Shown: positions 16,230 to 25,037 of the stretch, piece by piece
Numbering within the stretch: the stretch's first letter is position 1
How the letters are laid out: each line of letters begins with the position of its first letter
Source of the DNA: Roseitalea sp964606055
GTDB lineage: Bacteria; Pseudomonadota; Alphaproteobacteria; Rhizobiales; Rhizobiaceae
NCBI GenBank assembly: GCA_964606055.1
Contig: CAZSFA010000003.1
Span: 1-49,273, forward strand
Length of the DNA stretch: 49,273 bases
Reading direction: 5' to 3'
Position numbers and translations under genes: made by a program
Notes under the pieces: model-generated
The model's input: only the letters and a program-made list of their open reading frames with translations
Database searches by the model: none
What the model was told of the DNA's origin: nothing

Positions 16230-17819
16230 TCACATGCGGCCATCGGCAACGGGCCCGACCGGCGGAACGGCGTCGAGCAGTCTGCGCGTGTAGGGGTGGC
16301 CGGGCGCCGCGAACAGATCGGCACAGTCGCCACGCTCAACAACGCGCCCGTCCTTCATCACCAGCGCGCGATCGGCGAGCGCTTCGATCACGCCCATGTC
16401 GTGGCTGACGAACAGGCAGGAAAACCCAAGTCGTGACCGCAGGTCGGACAGCAGCGTCAGCACTTCCTTTTGTACCGTCAGATCAAGAGCCGAGACAGGC
16501 TCGTCGGCAACGACGAAACGCGGATGGGTGACCAGCGCGCGCGCAATGCACACCCGCTGGCGCTGCCCGCCGGACAGCTCGTGCGGCAGCCGCGCGCCGT
16601 AGGTGTCGAGCGGCAGTTGCACGCCGTCGAGTATCTCACGCAGCCGTCGCTCGCCTTCTGACCCCTTGGGGCCGAACCGTCGCAGCCCGGCCGATACGAT
16701 CCGCGCGACACTCATCCGCGGGTCGAGGCTGGCATAGGGGTCCTGAAAGACGATCTGCATGCGTCGCCGGAAATCGGCCGGTCGCGGGCCGCCATCAAGG
16801 CGGACCTGCCCCGCGCTCATCGGAGCCAATCCGACCAGCGCGCGTCCCAGTGTCGTCTTGCCGGAACCGCTCTCTCCCACAAGGCCGACGATCTCGCCCT
16901 CGCGTACATCAATGTCGACATCGTCGACCGCGACCACGGGCGCCGGACGCGACCAGGGAAGCGTGCGCCGGCCGTCGAACACCACCCTCACCCCGTTGGC
17001 TTCGACCACGGGCGGCGTGGCGGGTCCGCGTCCCTTGCGCGGCATCGGCAAGGCATCGACCAGTCGCTTTGTGTAGGGATCGCGCGGGGCGGACAGAATC
17101 TGTCCGGTCGCGCCGGTCTCGACGCTGCGCCCCGATCGGAGGATCACCGCGCGGGTCGTGTGTTGCGCCACCAGCGGCAGGTCATGGCTCACCAGGACCA
17201 GCGCGGTGCCCTCTTCCTCGACCAGCCGCGACATCAGGTCCATGACCTCTTTCTGGATCACGGCATCGAGCGCCGTCGTTGGCTCATCTGCGATCAGCAA
17301 GGCCGGCCGCATCATCAGCACCGAAGCCAGCATGATCCGCTGCCGCATGCCGCCTGAAAACTCGTGCGGATGCCGGCTCAGCGCGCCGGCGGGATCACGC
17401 AATTGCACGCGCTCGAGCATCTGACGGGCGGCCCGTTCGGCTGTCGCACGCGACAGGCCCTGCTGATGTATGGGGCCCTCGGTCATCTGCCTTCCGATGG
17501 TGAGCGAGGGGTTGAGCGAGGTCATCGGCTCCTGAAAGACCATGCCGATGCGCGATCCGCGCACAGCGCGCATATCGCTCGCGCCAAGGCCCAGCAGATC
17601 GACACCGTCGAACATGATCCGCCCGCCGACGACACGCGCGCCGGGCGGCAACAGGTTCAGGATCGCGCGCCCGATCATCGTCTTGCCGGAGCCGCTCTCC
17701 CCGATCAGGCCGAGGCGCCCTCGGGCCGGCACGGAAAACGACACCTCATCCACCACCCTCCGCTCGCCGCCGGGCGTATCGAACGCAACGCTGAGGCCCT
17801 CGACGGAGAGAAGCGTCAT
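16230..17819 (-). CDS. Double ATP-binding protein of a dipeptide-type ABC transporter
   Basis: This 529-residue tandem ATPase has a first domain with GESGSGKT, FSGGMRQR and LIADEPTTALD, and a second domain (from about residue 270) with GESGSGKTT, LSGGQRQR and VVADEPVSALD. Both keep H-loops (VSHDLPLV and VSHDMGVI). It is the last gene of the leftward operon starting at 22392 and overlaps the upstream permease stop (ATGA). It should energise the DppBC pair at 17816-19635. The rightward cyclodeaminase gene ends 37 bases away, tail to tail. Confidence 0.93.
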   Translation of the reverse strand: MTLLSVEGLSVAFDTPGGERRVVDEVSFSVPARGRLGLIGESGSGKTMIGRAILNLLPPGARVVGGRIMFDGVDLLGLGASDMRAVRGSRIGMVFQEPMTSLNPSLTIGRQMTEGPIHQQGLSRATAERAARQMLERVQLRDPAGALSRHPHEFSGGMRQRIMLASVLMMRPALLIADEPTTALDAVIQKEVMDLMSRLVEEEGTALVLVSHDLPLVAQHTTRAVILRSGRSVETGATGQILSAPRDPYTKRLVDALPMPRKGRGPATPPVVEANGVRVVFDGRRTLPWSRPAPVVAVDDVDIDVREGEIVGLVGESGSGKTTLGRALVGLAPMSAGQVRLDGGPRPADFRRRMQIVFQDPYASLDPRMSVARIVSAGLRRFGPKGSEGERRLREILDGVQLPLDTYGARLPHELSGGQRQRVCIARALVTHPRFVVADEPVSALDLTVQKEVLTLLSDLRSRLGFSCLFVSHDMGVIEALADRALVMKDGRVVERGDCADLFAAPGHPYTRRLLDAVPPVGPVADGRM

Positions 17820-18697
17820 GGCCGCGCATCCAGTCCACGCATGCGCGGATCAAGCCTGTCGCGCAATGCGTCGCCGAAGATGTTGATGCCCAACAGGGCG
17901 ATGGAGATCGCCAGCCCGGGAAACAGAGCAAGCCAGGGCGCAACGACGAAATCGCCGCGTGCCTCGGCGAGCATGTTGCCCCATGTCGGCGCGGGCGGCG
18001 GTATGCCAAGGCCGAGAAAGCTCAGCGCGCTTTCGGCGAGAAGCGCCGAGCCGAACAGTGCCGTGCCCATCACGATGAGCGGCGCCATGCAGTTGGGCAG
18101 AACATGGCGGAACAAGGTGTACAAGGCCGGATCGCCGACCGCGCGCGACGCTTCGACGAACTCGCGCTCTCGCACCGACAGCACCGTGCCGCGGACCAGC
18201 CGGAGCACCGATGGAGCGTATGACAGACCAAGCGCGATGATGACGCCGAGCTGCGATGGCCCCGCCACGGCCATGACGGCCAGTGCCAGAAGAAGGCCGG
18301 GAAAGGCCAGAAGCGCGTCGGTCAGCAGCATGACCAAGCGGTCGGCCCAGCCGCCGAAATAGCCGGACAGTCCGCCGACGATGGTGCCGATCGAGACAGC
18401 CAGAACGACCGTCGCAAAGGCCACGGTGACCGATGCGCGGGCACCGGCCAGAATGCGCGACAGCACATCACGTCCCCATTGGTCGGTCCCCATCGGATGG
18501 GCCAGCGACGGTGCCTCGAAGCGCTTGAGAAAACTCGGTTCGACCGGATCGTAGGGCACCCATATGTAGCCCATCAGGGCGGCCAGAAGCACCACCGCCA
18601 ACAACGCAGCGCCTATGGTGCCGTTGACCTGGCGCAGGAACCAGGGCCTGCGCTGCCTGGCCCGGTCGCGCGTTTGGGTGGCGACGGCGCGGCTCAC
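17816..18697 (-). CDS. Dipeptide-type ABC transporter permease (DppC type)
   Basis: This 293-residue permease has a cytoplasmic arginine-rich N-terminus, a first helix around residues 27-49, and the periplasmic HPMGTDQWGRDVLS motif. The coupling loop is EFVEASRAVG, followed by ALSFLGLGIPPPAP and the closing DRLDPRMRG. These are standard DppC marks. It overlaps the upstream dppB-type gene and the downstream ATPase gene by four bases each, giving tight translational coupling. Confidence 0.94.
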   Translation of the reverse strand: MSRAVATQTRDRARQRRPWFLRQVNGTIGAALLAVVLLAALMGYIWVPYDPVEPSFLKRFEAPSLAHPMGTDQWGRDVLSRILAGARASVTVAFATVVLAVSIGTIVGGLSGYFGGWADRLVMLLTDALLAFPGLLLALAVMAVAGPSQLGVIIALGLSYAPSVLRLVRGTVLSVREREFVEASRAVGDPALYTLFRHVLPNCMAPLIVMGTALFGSALLAESALSFLGLGIPPPAPTWGNMLAEARGDFVVAPWLALFPGLAISIALLGINIFGDALRDRLDPRMRGLDARP

Positions 18698-19635
18698 AAC
18701 CGCACCCTTGGATCAAGATAGGCATAAGCCAGATCGACCAACAGGTTGACGCAAACATAGATGAACGCGATCAGCAGCAGGCAGCCCTGCAGGACCGGGT
18801 AGTCGCGGGCATAGATCGCCTCGACCAGAAGCCGACCGATGCCGGGGATGGAGAACACCGTTTCGGTCACCGAGGCACCGCCAAGCAGCCCGCCCAGGAT
18901 CAGCCCGATGACCGTGACCGACGGCCCCAGCGCATTGCGGGCCACATGCCGAGTCAGAACCAGCGATTCCGGCAATCCCTTGGCTCGGGCGTGGGTGACG
19001 TAGTCCAGCCGCAGGACCTCCAGCGTCTGGGCGCGCATCATCCGCGCGACCACGGCCATTTCGACCAGGGCGAGCGTCGCCACCGGCATGATCAGGTAGC
19101 GCAGTCCGCCGACGAAATCGTCCGCTATCGTGACGAAGCCGATGGCGGGTAGCCAGCCCAGCGTGATCGCGAACAGCCAGATCATCATCAGCCCCAGCCA
19201 GAAGCTGGGCAACGAAAGGAACAGGATCGACACGCCGATGATCGCCGCATCCGCCAGCGTGTCCTGCTTCCAGGCCGCTATCAGGCCGGCGGGAATCGCA
19301 AGGATGACCGCGACGCCGATGGCCAGCGCCGTGATGGTGGCAGTGACACCGAGCCGGTCCCACAACGCTTCCGCAACCGGTTGGCCCGTCCGGATCGATG
19401 TGCCCAGATCTCCGGTGACGACGTTGCCCAGCCAGATGGCGTATTGCACCGGCAAGGGGCGGTCGAGCCCCAGTTCAGTGCGCATCGCCGCAATGGCCGC
19501 GTCGCTGTCGAGATCATTGAGCATGATCTCGGCGGGATCGCCCGGAATGGCCCGGATCAGTGCAAAGACGATGATGGAAACGACCAGAAGGGTCGGCACC
19601 ATCATCGCCGTGCGCCGCGCGACATGCGCCCACAT
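18694..19635 (-). CDS. Dipeptide-type ABC transporter permease (DppB type)
   Basis: This 313-residue permease has an N-terminal helix followed by the IPGDPAEIML motif, LGLDRPLPVQY, the coupling loop DYVTHARAKG and the TETVFSIPGIGRLL motif. The C-terminal helix ends in LAYAYLDPRV. It follows the binding-protein gene (stop at 19675) by 39 bases and precedes the DppC-type gene with an ATGA overlap. It forms the channel of the second peptide-type importer in the window. Confidence 0.94.
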   Translation of the reverse strand: MWAHVARRTAMMVPTLLVVSIIVFALIRAIPGDPAEIMLNDLDSDAAIAAMRTELGLDRPLPVQYAIWLGNVVTGDLGTSIRTGQPVAEALWDRLGVTATITALAIGVAVILAIPAGLIAAWKQDTLADAAIIGVSILFLSLPSFWLGLMMIWLFAITLGWLPAIGFVTIADDFVGGLRYLIMPVATLALVEMAVVARMMRAQTLEVLRLDYVTHARAKGLPESLVLTRHVARNALGPSVTVIGLILGGLLGGASVTETVFSIPGIGRLLVEAIYARDYPVLQGCLLLIAFIYVCVNLLVDLAYAYLDPRVRL

Positions 19636-19674
19636 TGTTGAAGTATCCGGGTCTTGCCGCGCGCTGTGCCGCCC

Positions 19675-21201
19675 CTACTCGCCGACGGAGGTCTGCCAGA
19701 AGCGCAGCCGACCGCCCGGCCAAAGTTCGAAACCCTCAACGCGGTCAGAAAGGGCGACGGCCGTCGGTTGGCTGTAGAGCCCGATCGCCGGAACCTGTTC
19801 CAGGAACATGGTCATCAGATCGTCGGAGATCGCCGTGCGCGCCTCGACATCGGTCTCGGTCATCAGCATGCCGATCTTGTCCAGCGCCTCGGCGTCGGCC
19901 CAGACCTTACGCTGCTGCTCGCCGGAGAACATGTCCCAGCTCAATGCCGGGTCGAGCCGCGCCGAAAAGCCAAATGACATCACGTCATACTCGCCCGAGC
20001 GATACAGATCGAGTTGGGTGCCCCATTCGAGCACCTCGATCTCAGTCTCGATGCCGGCCTGCTTCCACATCGCCTGGGCGACCACCGCCTGGTCGAACAT
20101 CGTGGCCGAGCGGCGCGAGGTGATCAATCGAATGGGCGTACCGTCATAGCCGGCCTCTTCGAGGAGGGCCTTGGCCGCTTCGATGTCATAGCCGTATGTG
20201 CGGTCCTGCGCGCCGGTGAAGAAGCTGCTGATCGGCGGAATGGGCGAAGCGTTGTGGCCTTCGTAGCCCATGAGCGTCGCCAGTTGGTCCATGTCCAGCG
20301 ATCTGGCCATGGCCTGGCGCAGGGCCGGGTTTGCCATGCGCTCGGAATGGCGCGAGATCAGGAACGTGCCCCAGGCGGGCGTCGGTTCGATCAGGACTTC
20401 AAAACCGGCATCGCGCATCTCTTCGGCGTCCGATGTCGAGATGTCCATCAGATCGACCTCGCCTGCCCTCATCGCCGCCTTTGCTGAAGCGGCATCGGGC
20501 ACCACCGTGATCAGGATGCGGTCGACCATCGGCGTCTTGTCGCCTGTCATCCCGTCTCGGGGGCCATCGTCGGCCACATAATCGGCGAACCGCTCAAGGA
20601 TGATCCGCTCGCCCGGCCGCCATTCGGTCAGCCGGAACGGCCCGGTCCCGATCGGCCCCTGCCATCCGTCCGCCCACGCGTCGGGGTGCTGGACGGCCGA
20701 TGCGCCGCAGTCGAACCGCGCCATGTCCTTGAGAAACAGCGGCGACGGCTCGGAAATGGTGAAGACGACGGTTGCCGGGTCGGGAGCTTCGACGCTGGTG
20801 ACGGCAAGACGCCCCGACCCGTCAAAGCGATCGCGGCAACGCCAGCTTGTCTCTTCCTGCATGAGGCGGTTCCAGGAAGCGACGACATGCTCGGCGACCA
20901 TGGTCTCGCCATTGTGGAACAGCACACCCTGGCGCAGCGGGAACGTGTAGGTCAGACCGTCCTGGGACACCTCGATGTCGGTGGCGAGAACCGGGCCGAT
21001 CGAAAGGTCGTCCCTGTACCCGACAAGACCCTCGACGACGTTCAGATGCACCGTGTCGGTGAAGCCCGACCTGTCAACGCCGGGATTGTCGGATGTCATG
21101 TCGCTGGTGCTGGCAACGCGCAGCGTCGTTTCGGCCGTGGCAATGCCCGGCAAGACGACCAGCGCCGAGGTCGCAAGTGCGGCGGCTAGGACATGCTTCA
21201 T
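19675..21201 (-). CDS. Peptide-type ABC transporter substrate-binding protein (SBP family 5)
   Basis: This 508-residue protein starts at the ATG at 21201, which has a Shine-Dalgarno GGGAGAA. A signal peptide of about 23 residues ends at IATAE. The mature protein shows LRQGVLFHNGETMVAEHVVASWNR-type family 5 sequence, IGTGPFRLTEWRPGE, ALRQAMARSLDMDQL and a C-terminal VPAIGLYSQP segment. It is distinct in sequence from the protein at 8518. It sits between the C45 acyltransferase gene and the permease genes, so the ligand may be a compound with an acylated or lactam-like amide group. That is inference from the neighbour. Confidence 0.92.
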   Translation of the reverse strand: MKHVLAAALATSALVVLPGIATAETTLRVASTSDMTSDNPGVDRSGFTDTVHLNVVEGLVGYRDDLSIGPVLATDIEVSQDGLTYTFPLRQGVLFHNGETMVAEHVVASWNRLMQEETSWRCRDRFDGSGRLAVTSVEAPDPATVVFTISEPSPLFLKDMARFDCGASAVQHPDAWADGWQGPIGTGPFRLTEWRPGERIILERFADYVADDGPRDGMTGDKTPMVDRILITVVPDAASAKAAMRAGEVDLMDISTSDAEEMRDAGFEVLIEPTPAWGTFLISRHSERMANPALRQAMARSLDMDQLATLMGYEGHNASPIPPISSFFTGAQDRTYGYDIEAAKALLEEAGYDGTPIRLITSRRSATMFDQAVVAQAMWKQAGIETEIEVLEWGTQLDLYRSGEYDVMSFGFSARLDPALSWDMFSGEQQRKVWADAEALDKIGMLMTETDVEARTAISDDLMTMFLEQVPAIGLYSQPTAVALSDRVEGFELWPGGRLRFWQTSVGE

Positions 21202-21255
21202 GTGAGTTCTCCCTGACTTGATGGTGGCGGGCTGCACGTCTTGCAGGCCCGGATG

Positions 21256-22392
21256 CTATTGCGCGGCGACCTGCACTGCGGCGGTGTCGAGCAGATGCGT
21301 CGCCCAAACGGTCTGGTCGTCCCATGGTGCGGGGCGGATGTGCAGCGCGCCTGCGCCCGCGTCGAAGATGACGCTGGCAACGGTGCTGCTCAGATGCCCC
21401 GAACGCGACCGCACAGGTGGCCTGCAAACGGCGAATGGATGGCCGAAGTCATCGGCGAGCGCCCGTTCGAAGGTGGCGCGCGTGACGTTGGGCGCGTCAG
21501 CGGCCAGATGCTGCATGACGCGCCGGTCCCGATAGAGCGTGCAGGGCGTGCGCCCGTTCAGCGCGCCATCACGCAGCCGCACCCGCGCTTCGGGCGCGTT
21601 GAAGTGATTGGCATGGGCAAACAGGCCGTCGGCCCGGGGATAGAGCACGAAAACATCATCCGGCGTCGTCTCGAAATTGATCGCGACATCGCCACCGGCA
21701 TGGGAGAGCGTCATGTTGTTCGAAACGGCCCTTGGCGCGGCCGTGATGGCGCCCATCGCTTCGGCGAAGGTGCGTGCCATGAGCACCCGGCGGCGGATCA
21801 TTGACAGCGGCATTCCCGTGCGGCCGGCGTCCTGATCGCATTCCAGATTGTTGGCGGTGATCGCGATCCCGGCCGAGTTGAGCCCCGAGCGAGCCAGCCC
21901 GCCCGCTTCAACGAACGACAGTACGCTGTGGCCTGTCTCGTCGGTCAGGTGAAGAACCACGGAAGAATCGATGCAGGCGGCGTTGAAGTCCCAGTTCTGG
22001 GCGTGGAGCAAGCGGCCATCGGCGGTTGCCGCGGCCAGGGCGAGACCCGATGTGCAGCCGCCCTCCAGCGCGCCGGCGCCCGGCGTCCTGCCGTTGAAGA
22101 TTTCCGAGCGGGCGTTGATCACGATGACGGTCTCGACATCGATCCCCGCCCCTTCGGCGATCGCATCGATCTCGGTCATGCAGTCGGCGTCGGTGGCCTC
22201 GATCGATGGCCGGAACTGGGAGGCCAACCGGCGGACCTCGGACCAGTCAAAACCGCGACGGCCCATGGCCTCGCGGTAGATTTCCCGACCAGCGGCGATC
22301 CGCTCGGCGGCTGCGCGGCCATAGGCAAGGCCACGCTCACGCGGCGAACCTTCGATACGGATCAGGGGAAACGGGTCAGGCATGGCCATCAA
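21256..22392 (-). CDS. C45 family autoproteolytic acyltransferase/hydrolase (isopenicillin-N acyltransferase-like)
   Basis: This 378-residue protein resembles the acyl-CoA:6-aminopenicillanate acyltransferase family of Ntn hydrolases. It has the N-terminal GSPRERGLAYG motif. The autocleavage site GGCTSG puts Cys113 (counting from the first of several start codons) as the nucleophile after self-processing. The typical HAQNWDF and GLNSAGIAITANN motifs follow. Bacterial members hydrolyse or transfer acyl groups on amides. Starts at 22392, 22389 or 22383 are all possible. It is the first gene of the leftward operon, placed before the binding protein and importer, so it probably processes the imported compound. 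No secretion signal is visible, so it is likely cytoplasmic. Confidence 0.87.
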   Translation of the reverse strand: MMAMPDPFPLIRIEGSPRERGLAYGRAAAERIAAGREIYREAMGRRGFDWSEVRRLASQFRPSIEATDADCMTEIDAIAEGAGIDVETVIVINARSEIFNGRTPGAGALEGGCTSGLALAAATADGRLLHAQNWDFNAACIDSSVVLHLTDETGHSVLSFVEAGGLARSGLNSAGIAITANNLECDQDAGRTGMPLSMIRRRVLMARTFAEAMGAITAAPRAVSNNMTLSHAGGDVAINFETTPDDVFVLYPRADGLFAHANHFNAPEARVRLRDGALNGRTPCTLYRDRRVMQHLAADAPNVTRATFERALADDFGHPFAVCRPPVRSRSGHLSSTVASVIFDAGAGALHIRPAPWDDQTVWATHLLDTAAVQVAAQ

Positions 22393-22502
22393 GATTGCGC
22401 TGGATGCGTATCCTAGTCAATCTCTGTTTTGGGTCGAAGTGAGGCAACCGCCATGCAGCGCGGGGCTCTACAAACCACCGGCCGGATTGCTATGAGGGAG
22501 CC
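22393..22502. promoter_or_regulatory. Divergent intergenic control region
   Basis: This 110-bp region separates the leftward C45 operon from the rightward GntR-M20 operon and must contain both promoters. GAGGGAGCC before 22503 is the ribosome-binding site of the GntR gene. No clear palindromic operator was found by eye. The regulator encoded next to it is the natural candidate to bind here. Confidence 0.4.
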
Positions 22503-23402
22503 ATGACCGCCGCCTACAGCGATCTTCACCGCCGACTGGCCGGACGCATCGTCGAGATCGCCCGCATGAGAGGCCTGTCCGAAGGAACGCACATCGCAGC
22601 CGCGCCTCTGGCGGACGAGTTGGGGGTGTCGCGCACGCCGGTCGTGCGGGCGTTGAGCCTTCTGGCGGAGGCTGGCGCGGTGCGCCGCGATGAAAATCGC
22701 GGCGCCTTTCTTGCCGATATCGGCGCCTATGATCCGCAGGAGTTGGGCTCGTCCGAGGATGCCCTCTACTGGCGGGTGGCCAATGACAGGCTCGACGGCC
22801 ATATCGAGACACAGTTCGATGCTGCCGGGTTCGGGCGCCGCTACGCGGCGAGCCGTGCGCTCAGCCAAAGGGTGCTGTCCCGTTTCGTCGCCGAGGGTGT
22901 TCTGGAACGCCGGCCGGGCGGCGGCTACAGGTTCGCGCCGCTGATCAGTGGGCGCGCGGCGACGGCGGCCAGCGTACGCTTTCGCCTGGCCACCGAACCG
23001 GCAGCGTTCGACGAGCCGGGTTTCCTTGCTCCGCCCGATGCCGTTGCGCAGATTCGCGCCGAACAGGAGATGCTGCTGCATGGCCGCGAGACGCCGGGCC
23101 AGTCGGTCGCCAACTTCGAGCGCAATGCCCATTTCCACGAGGCGATCGCTGACTGGTCGGGCAATCCGTTCCTTCTTGATGTGGCGCGACGGCACACGGC
23201 ACTGCGGCGCCTGCGCCAATACCGCATCTTCGTCGAACCGGCACGGATCGCGGAGTCGGCGCGCGAGCATCTTGGCGTGCTTGCGGCGATAGAAGCCGGC
23301 GACCTTGTCACCGCGCGCGCTCGACTGGCCCAACACATCCATGACCTGCCATCGGCGCGCGCGGCGCTGGCAGCCGACGAACAGGATCGGAAGAACCCGT
23401 GA
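22503..23402 (+). CDS. GntR family regulator with two winged-helix domains and an FCD domain
   Basis: The 299-residue protein opens with a normal GntR winged helix (LADELGVSRTPVVRALSLL, residues ~38-56, wing ending near RRDENRGAFL). A second DNA-binding-like unit follows at about residues 97-142 (FGRRYAASRALSQRVLSRFV, then the wing RRPGGGYRFAP). Only then comes the helical FCD effector domain, with NAHFHEAIADWSGN and the C-terminal helices. A double wing is longer than the usual 220-250 residues of FCD regulators. It is co-transcribed with the M20 gene (TGATG junction) and divergent from the C45/importer operon, which it probably regulates. Confidence 0.85.
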   Translation: MTAAYSDLHRRLAGRIVEIARMRGLSEGTHIAAAPLADELGVSRTPVVRALSLLAEAGAVRRDENRGAFLADIGAYDPQELGSSEDALYWRVANDRLDGHIETQFDAAGFGRRYAASRALSQRVLSRFVAEGVLERRPGGGYRFAPLISGRAATAASVRFRLATEPAAFDEPGFLAPPDAVAQIRAEQEMLLHGRETPGQSVANFERNAHFHEAIADWSGNPFLLDVARRHTALRRLRQYRIFVEPARIAESAREHLGVLAAIEAGDLVTARARLAQHIHDLPSARAALAADEQDRKNP

Positions 23403-24562
23403 TGCCGGCCGACCTTTGCGACGGGGCCATTCCGCTGGTGACGCTGCGTCACGGGTTGCATGCAGCGCCGGAGGTCTCCCGCAAGGAGCACAACACGGCT
23501 GCGATCATCGCCGCCCAGATGACCGCCGCCGGCGCCGATGACGTAGTGTGCGGGCTGGGCGGAAACGGGGTTGCGGCGATCATCGCGGGCGCCGAGCCGG
23601 GGCCGACGATCTGCCTGCGCGCCGAACTCGACGCGTTGCCGATCTCCCAGTCGCCGGGCATGTCACCGCGATCGCGCGTTGAAGGCGTTGCGCATCTGTG
23701 CGGCCATGACGGGCACATGACGATGCTGGTCGGCGCCGTGCGCGCGCTATCGGTGGATCGTCCGCGACGCGGGCGCGTCATTGCCCTGTTCCAGCCGGCG
23801 GAGGAAGACGGCTCAGGCGCCGTCGCGGTCGCCGCCGACGATCGTTTCAAGGCGCTCGACGTGGACATGGCCTTTGCCCTGCACAACATGCCGGGGCTGC
23901 CGCTGGGCGCGCTGGCCGTCGCCGCCGGCCCGACCACCTGCGCGTCACGCGGTATGCGCCTGCGGTTGCAGGGCCGGACCGCTCACGCCGCCGAGCCCGA
24001 ACGCGCCATATCGCCGGCGCGCGCGCTGAGCGCCCTGATGCCGGCGCTCGACGGGCTGCGCCGGGGCGCCGGGCCCGAGGAACCCGGCTTTGCCATGGTG
24101 ACGGTCACCCATGTCAGCATGGGCACGGCGGCGTTCGGCATCACGCCCGGCGATGGCGTACTTTTGGCGACGCTTCGTACACGGGACGACGACGCGATGG
24201 TCGAACTGGTCGGGCAGGTCGAAGGCCTTGTCGCCGACCACGCCGGCTACATCCCGCACACGATCGAGTGGGAGGACGTGTTTGCGGCGATGCACTCCAC
24301 AACCGCCGCCGTCAGCGTCCTGTCGCGGGCTGCCGCCGAAATGGGCCTGCCGCGCATCGATGGCCTGCTGCCGATACGCGGGTCGGAAGACTTTGGCGGT
24401 CTTGGCGTTCCGGAACGGGCACTGGCGTTCCTGGGATCGGGCGATGGTCCGCCGCTGCACGCGCCCGACTATGCATTCCCCGATGCGCTCATTCCTGTCG
24501 GGGCCCGGCTTCTGGAGAGAGCAGCGCGCCTGGCACTCGGAGACGAACCGACGGACGGTTAG
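23402..24562 (+). CDS. M20 family amidohydrolase (N-acyl amino acid hydrolase type)
   Basis: This ~386-residue metallo-amidohydrolase has the M20D motifs: RAELDALPI, the metal-binding CGHDGHMTML, FQPAEEDGSGA with the catalytic Glu pair, LHNMPGLPLG, GRTAHAAEPE in the lid/dimerisation domain, and GSEDFG near the C-terminus. The family cleaves N-acyl or aryl-amide bonds of amino acids (hippurate, IAA-amino acid, N-acetyl amino acids). The start is ATG 23402, overlapping the GntR stop as TGATG; a GTG three bases earlier is an alternative. It probably deacylates a compound taken up by the divergent C45-associated importer. The stop overlaps the end of a leftward fragment by four bases. Confidence 0.9.
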   Translation: MPADLCDGAIPLVTLRHGLHAAPEVSRKEHNTAAIIAAQMTAAGADDVVCGLGGNGVAAIIAGAEPGPTICLRAELDALPISQSPGMSPRSRVEGVAHLCGHDGHMTMLVGAVRALSVDRPRRGRVIALFQPAEEDGSGAVAVAADDRFKALDVDMAFALHNMPGLPLGALAVAAGPTTCASRGMRLRLQGRTAHAAEPERAISPARALSALMPALDGLRRGAGPEEPGFAMVTVTHVSMGTAAFGITPGDGVLLATLRTRDDDAMVELVGQVEGLVADHAGYIPHTIEWEDVFAAMHSTTAAVSVLSRAAAEMGLPRIDGLLPIRGSEDFGGLGVPERALAFLGSGDGPPLHAPDYAFPDALIPVGARLLERAARLALGDEPTDG

Positions 24563-24694
24563 CCCCGCCCTGCCCAAGCTGGCGGCATGGCGTCGGCGAT
24601 CCCGCAACGGCTGGGAACATGCAGGTGACGCCGAGCCAGCCGCATGGCGATCTGAGAAGGTGTCGCGCCCAGTTCGCGCCCGAAAGGCTCGGGC
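24559..24694 (-). pseudogene. C-terminal end of a probable AraC-family regulator, cut by the scaffold gap
   Basis: Leftward from the gap edge, one frame reads PFGRELGATPSQIAMRLARR and continues to a TAA at 24559. This resembles the C-terminal end of an AraC/XylS DNA-binding domain (usual pattern SRAF-x-RELG-x-TPS-x-Y). The preceding consensus residues RAF appear only in the neighbouring frame. Removing one T from the TTT in the gap-proximal bases would join them as RAFGRELGATPSQ. So either the gene is frameshifted or the contig end has an indel error. Only ~45 residues are visible and the assignment rests on this short motif. Confidence 0.45.
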
Positions 24695-24794
24695 NNNNNN
24701 NNNNNNNNNNNNNNNNNNNNNNNNNNNNNNNNNNNNNNNNNNNNNNNNNNNNNNNNNNNNNNNNNNNNNNNNNNNNNNNNNNNNNNNNNNNNNN
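24695..24794. other. Assembly gap (100 N)
   Basis: One hundred consecutive N mark a scaffold join of conventional length. The true distance and missing content are unknown, so the M20 side and the SufC side need not be close neighbours. Confidence 0.99.
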
Positions 24795-25037
24795 GCCGCC
24801 CATTCCGATCACCTTGGCCAGCGCCGAGGTCGCTGCGACAAGCGCGAGCGCCGACCATGAAGGCCAGTCCGTGCACGCCGTTGCATTTGCCGATCGGTGC
24901 CGTTTGGCTCAGTTTCGACCCGCGATTACTTGCCGGAAAGCATTGCTTGGGTCGCCATAAAGCTGATAGCATTACTCCACAAATGGATGCGTCGCACAAT
25001 GCGGCCGCATCGGGCACCAAACGGAGCAAGACAACGC
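24795..25037. other. 243 bp between the gap and the SufC-like gene; no gene recognised
   Basis: No frame here gives a recognisable protein. Leftward, a short hydrophobic stretch next to the gap (LALVAATSALAKVIG in one frame) could be the start of a membrane or exported protein lost in the gap, but this cannot be tested. The 24940-25020 part is somewhat AT-richer and probably holds the promoter of the SufC-like gene; GGAG at 25023-25026 is its ribosome-binding site. Confidence 0.5.

Noticed and set aside
24268..25029. Open frames reading through the run of N on both strands
   Set aside because: Unknown bases hide stops, so these frames are artefacts of the gap.
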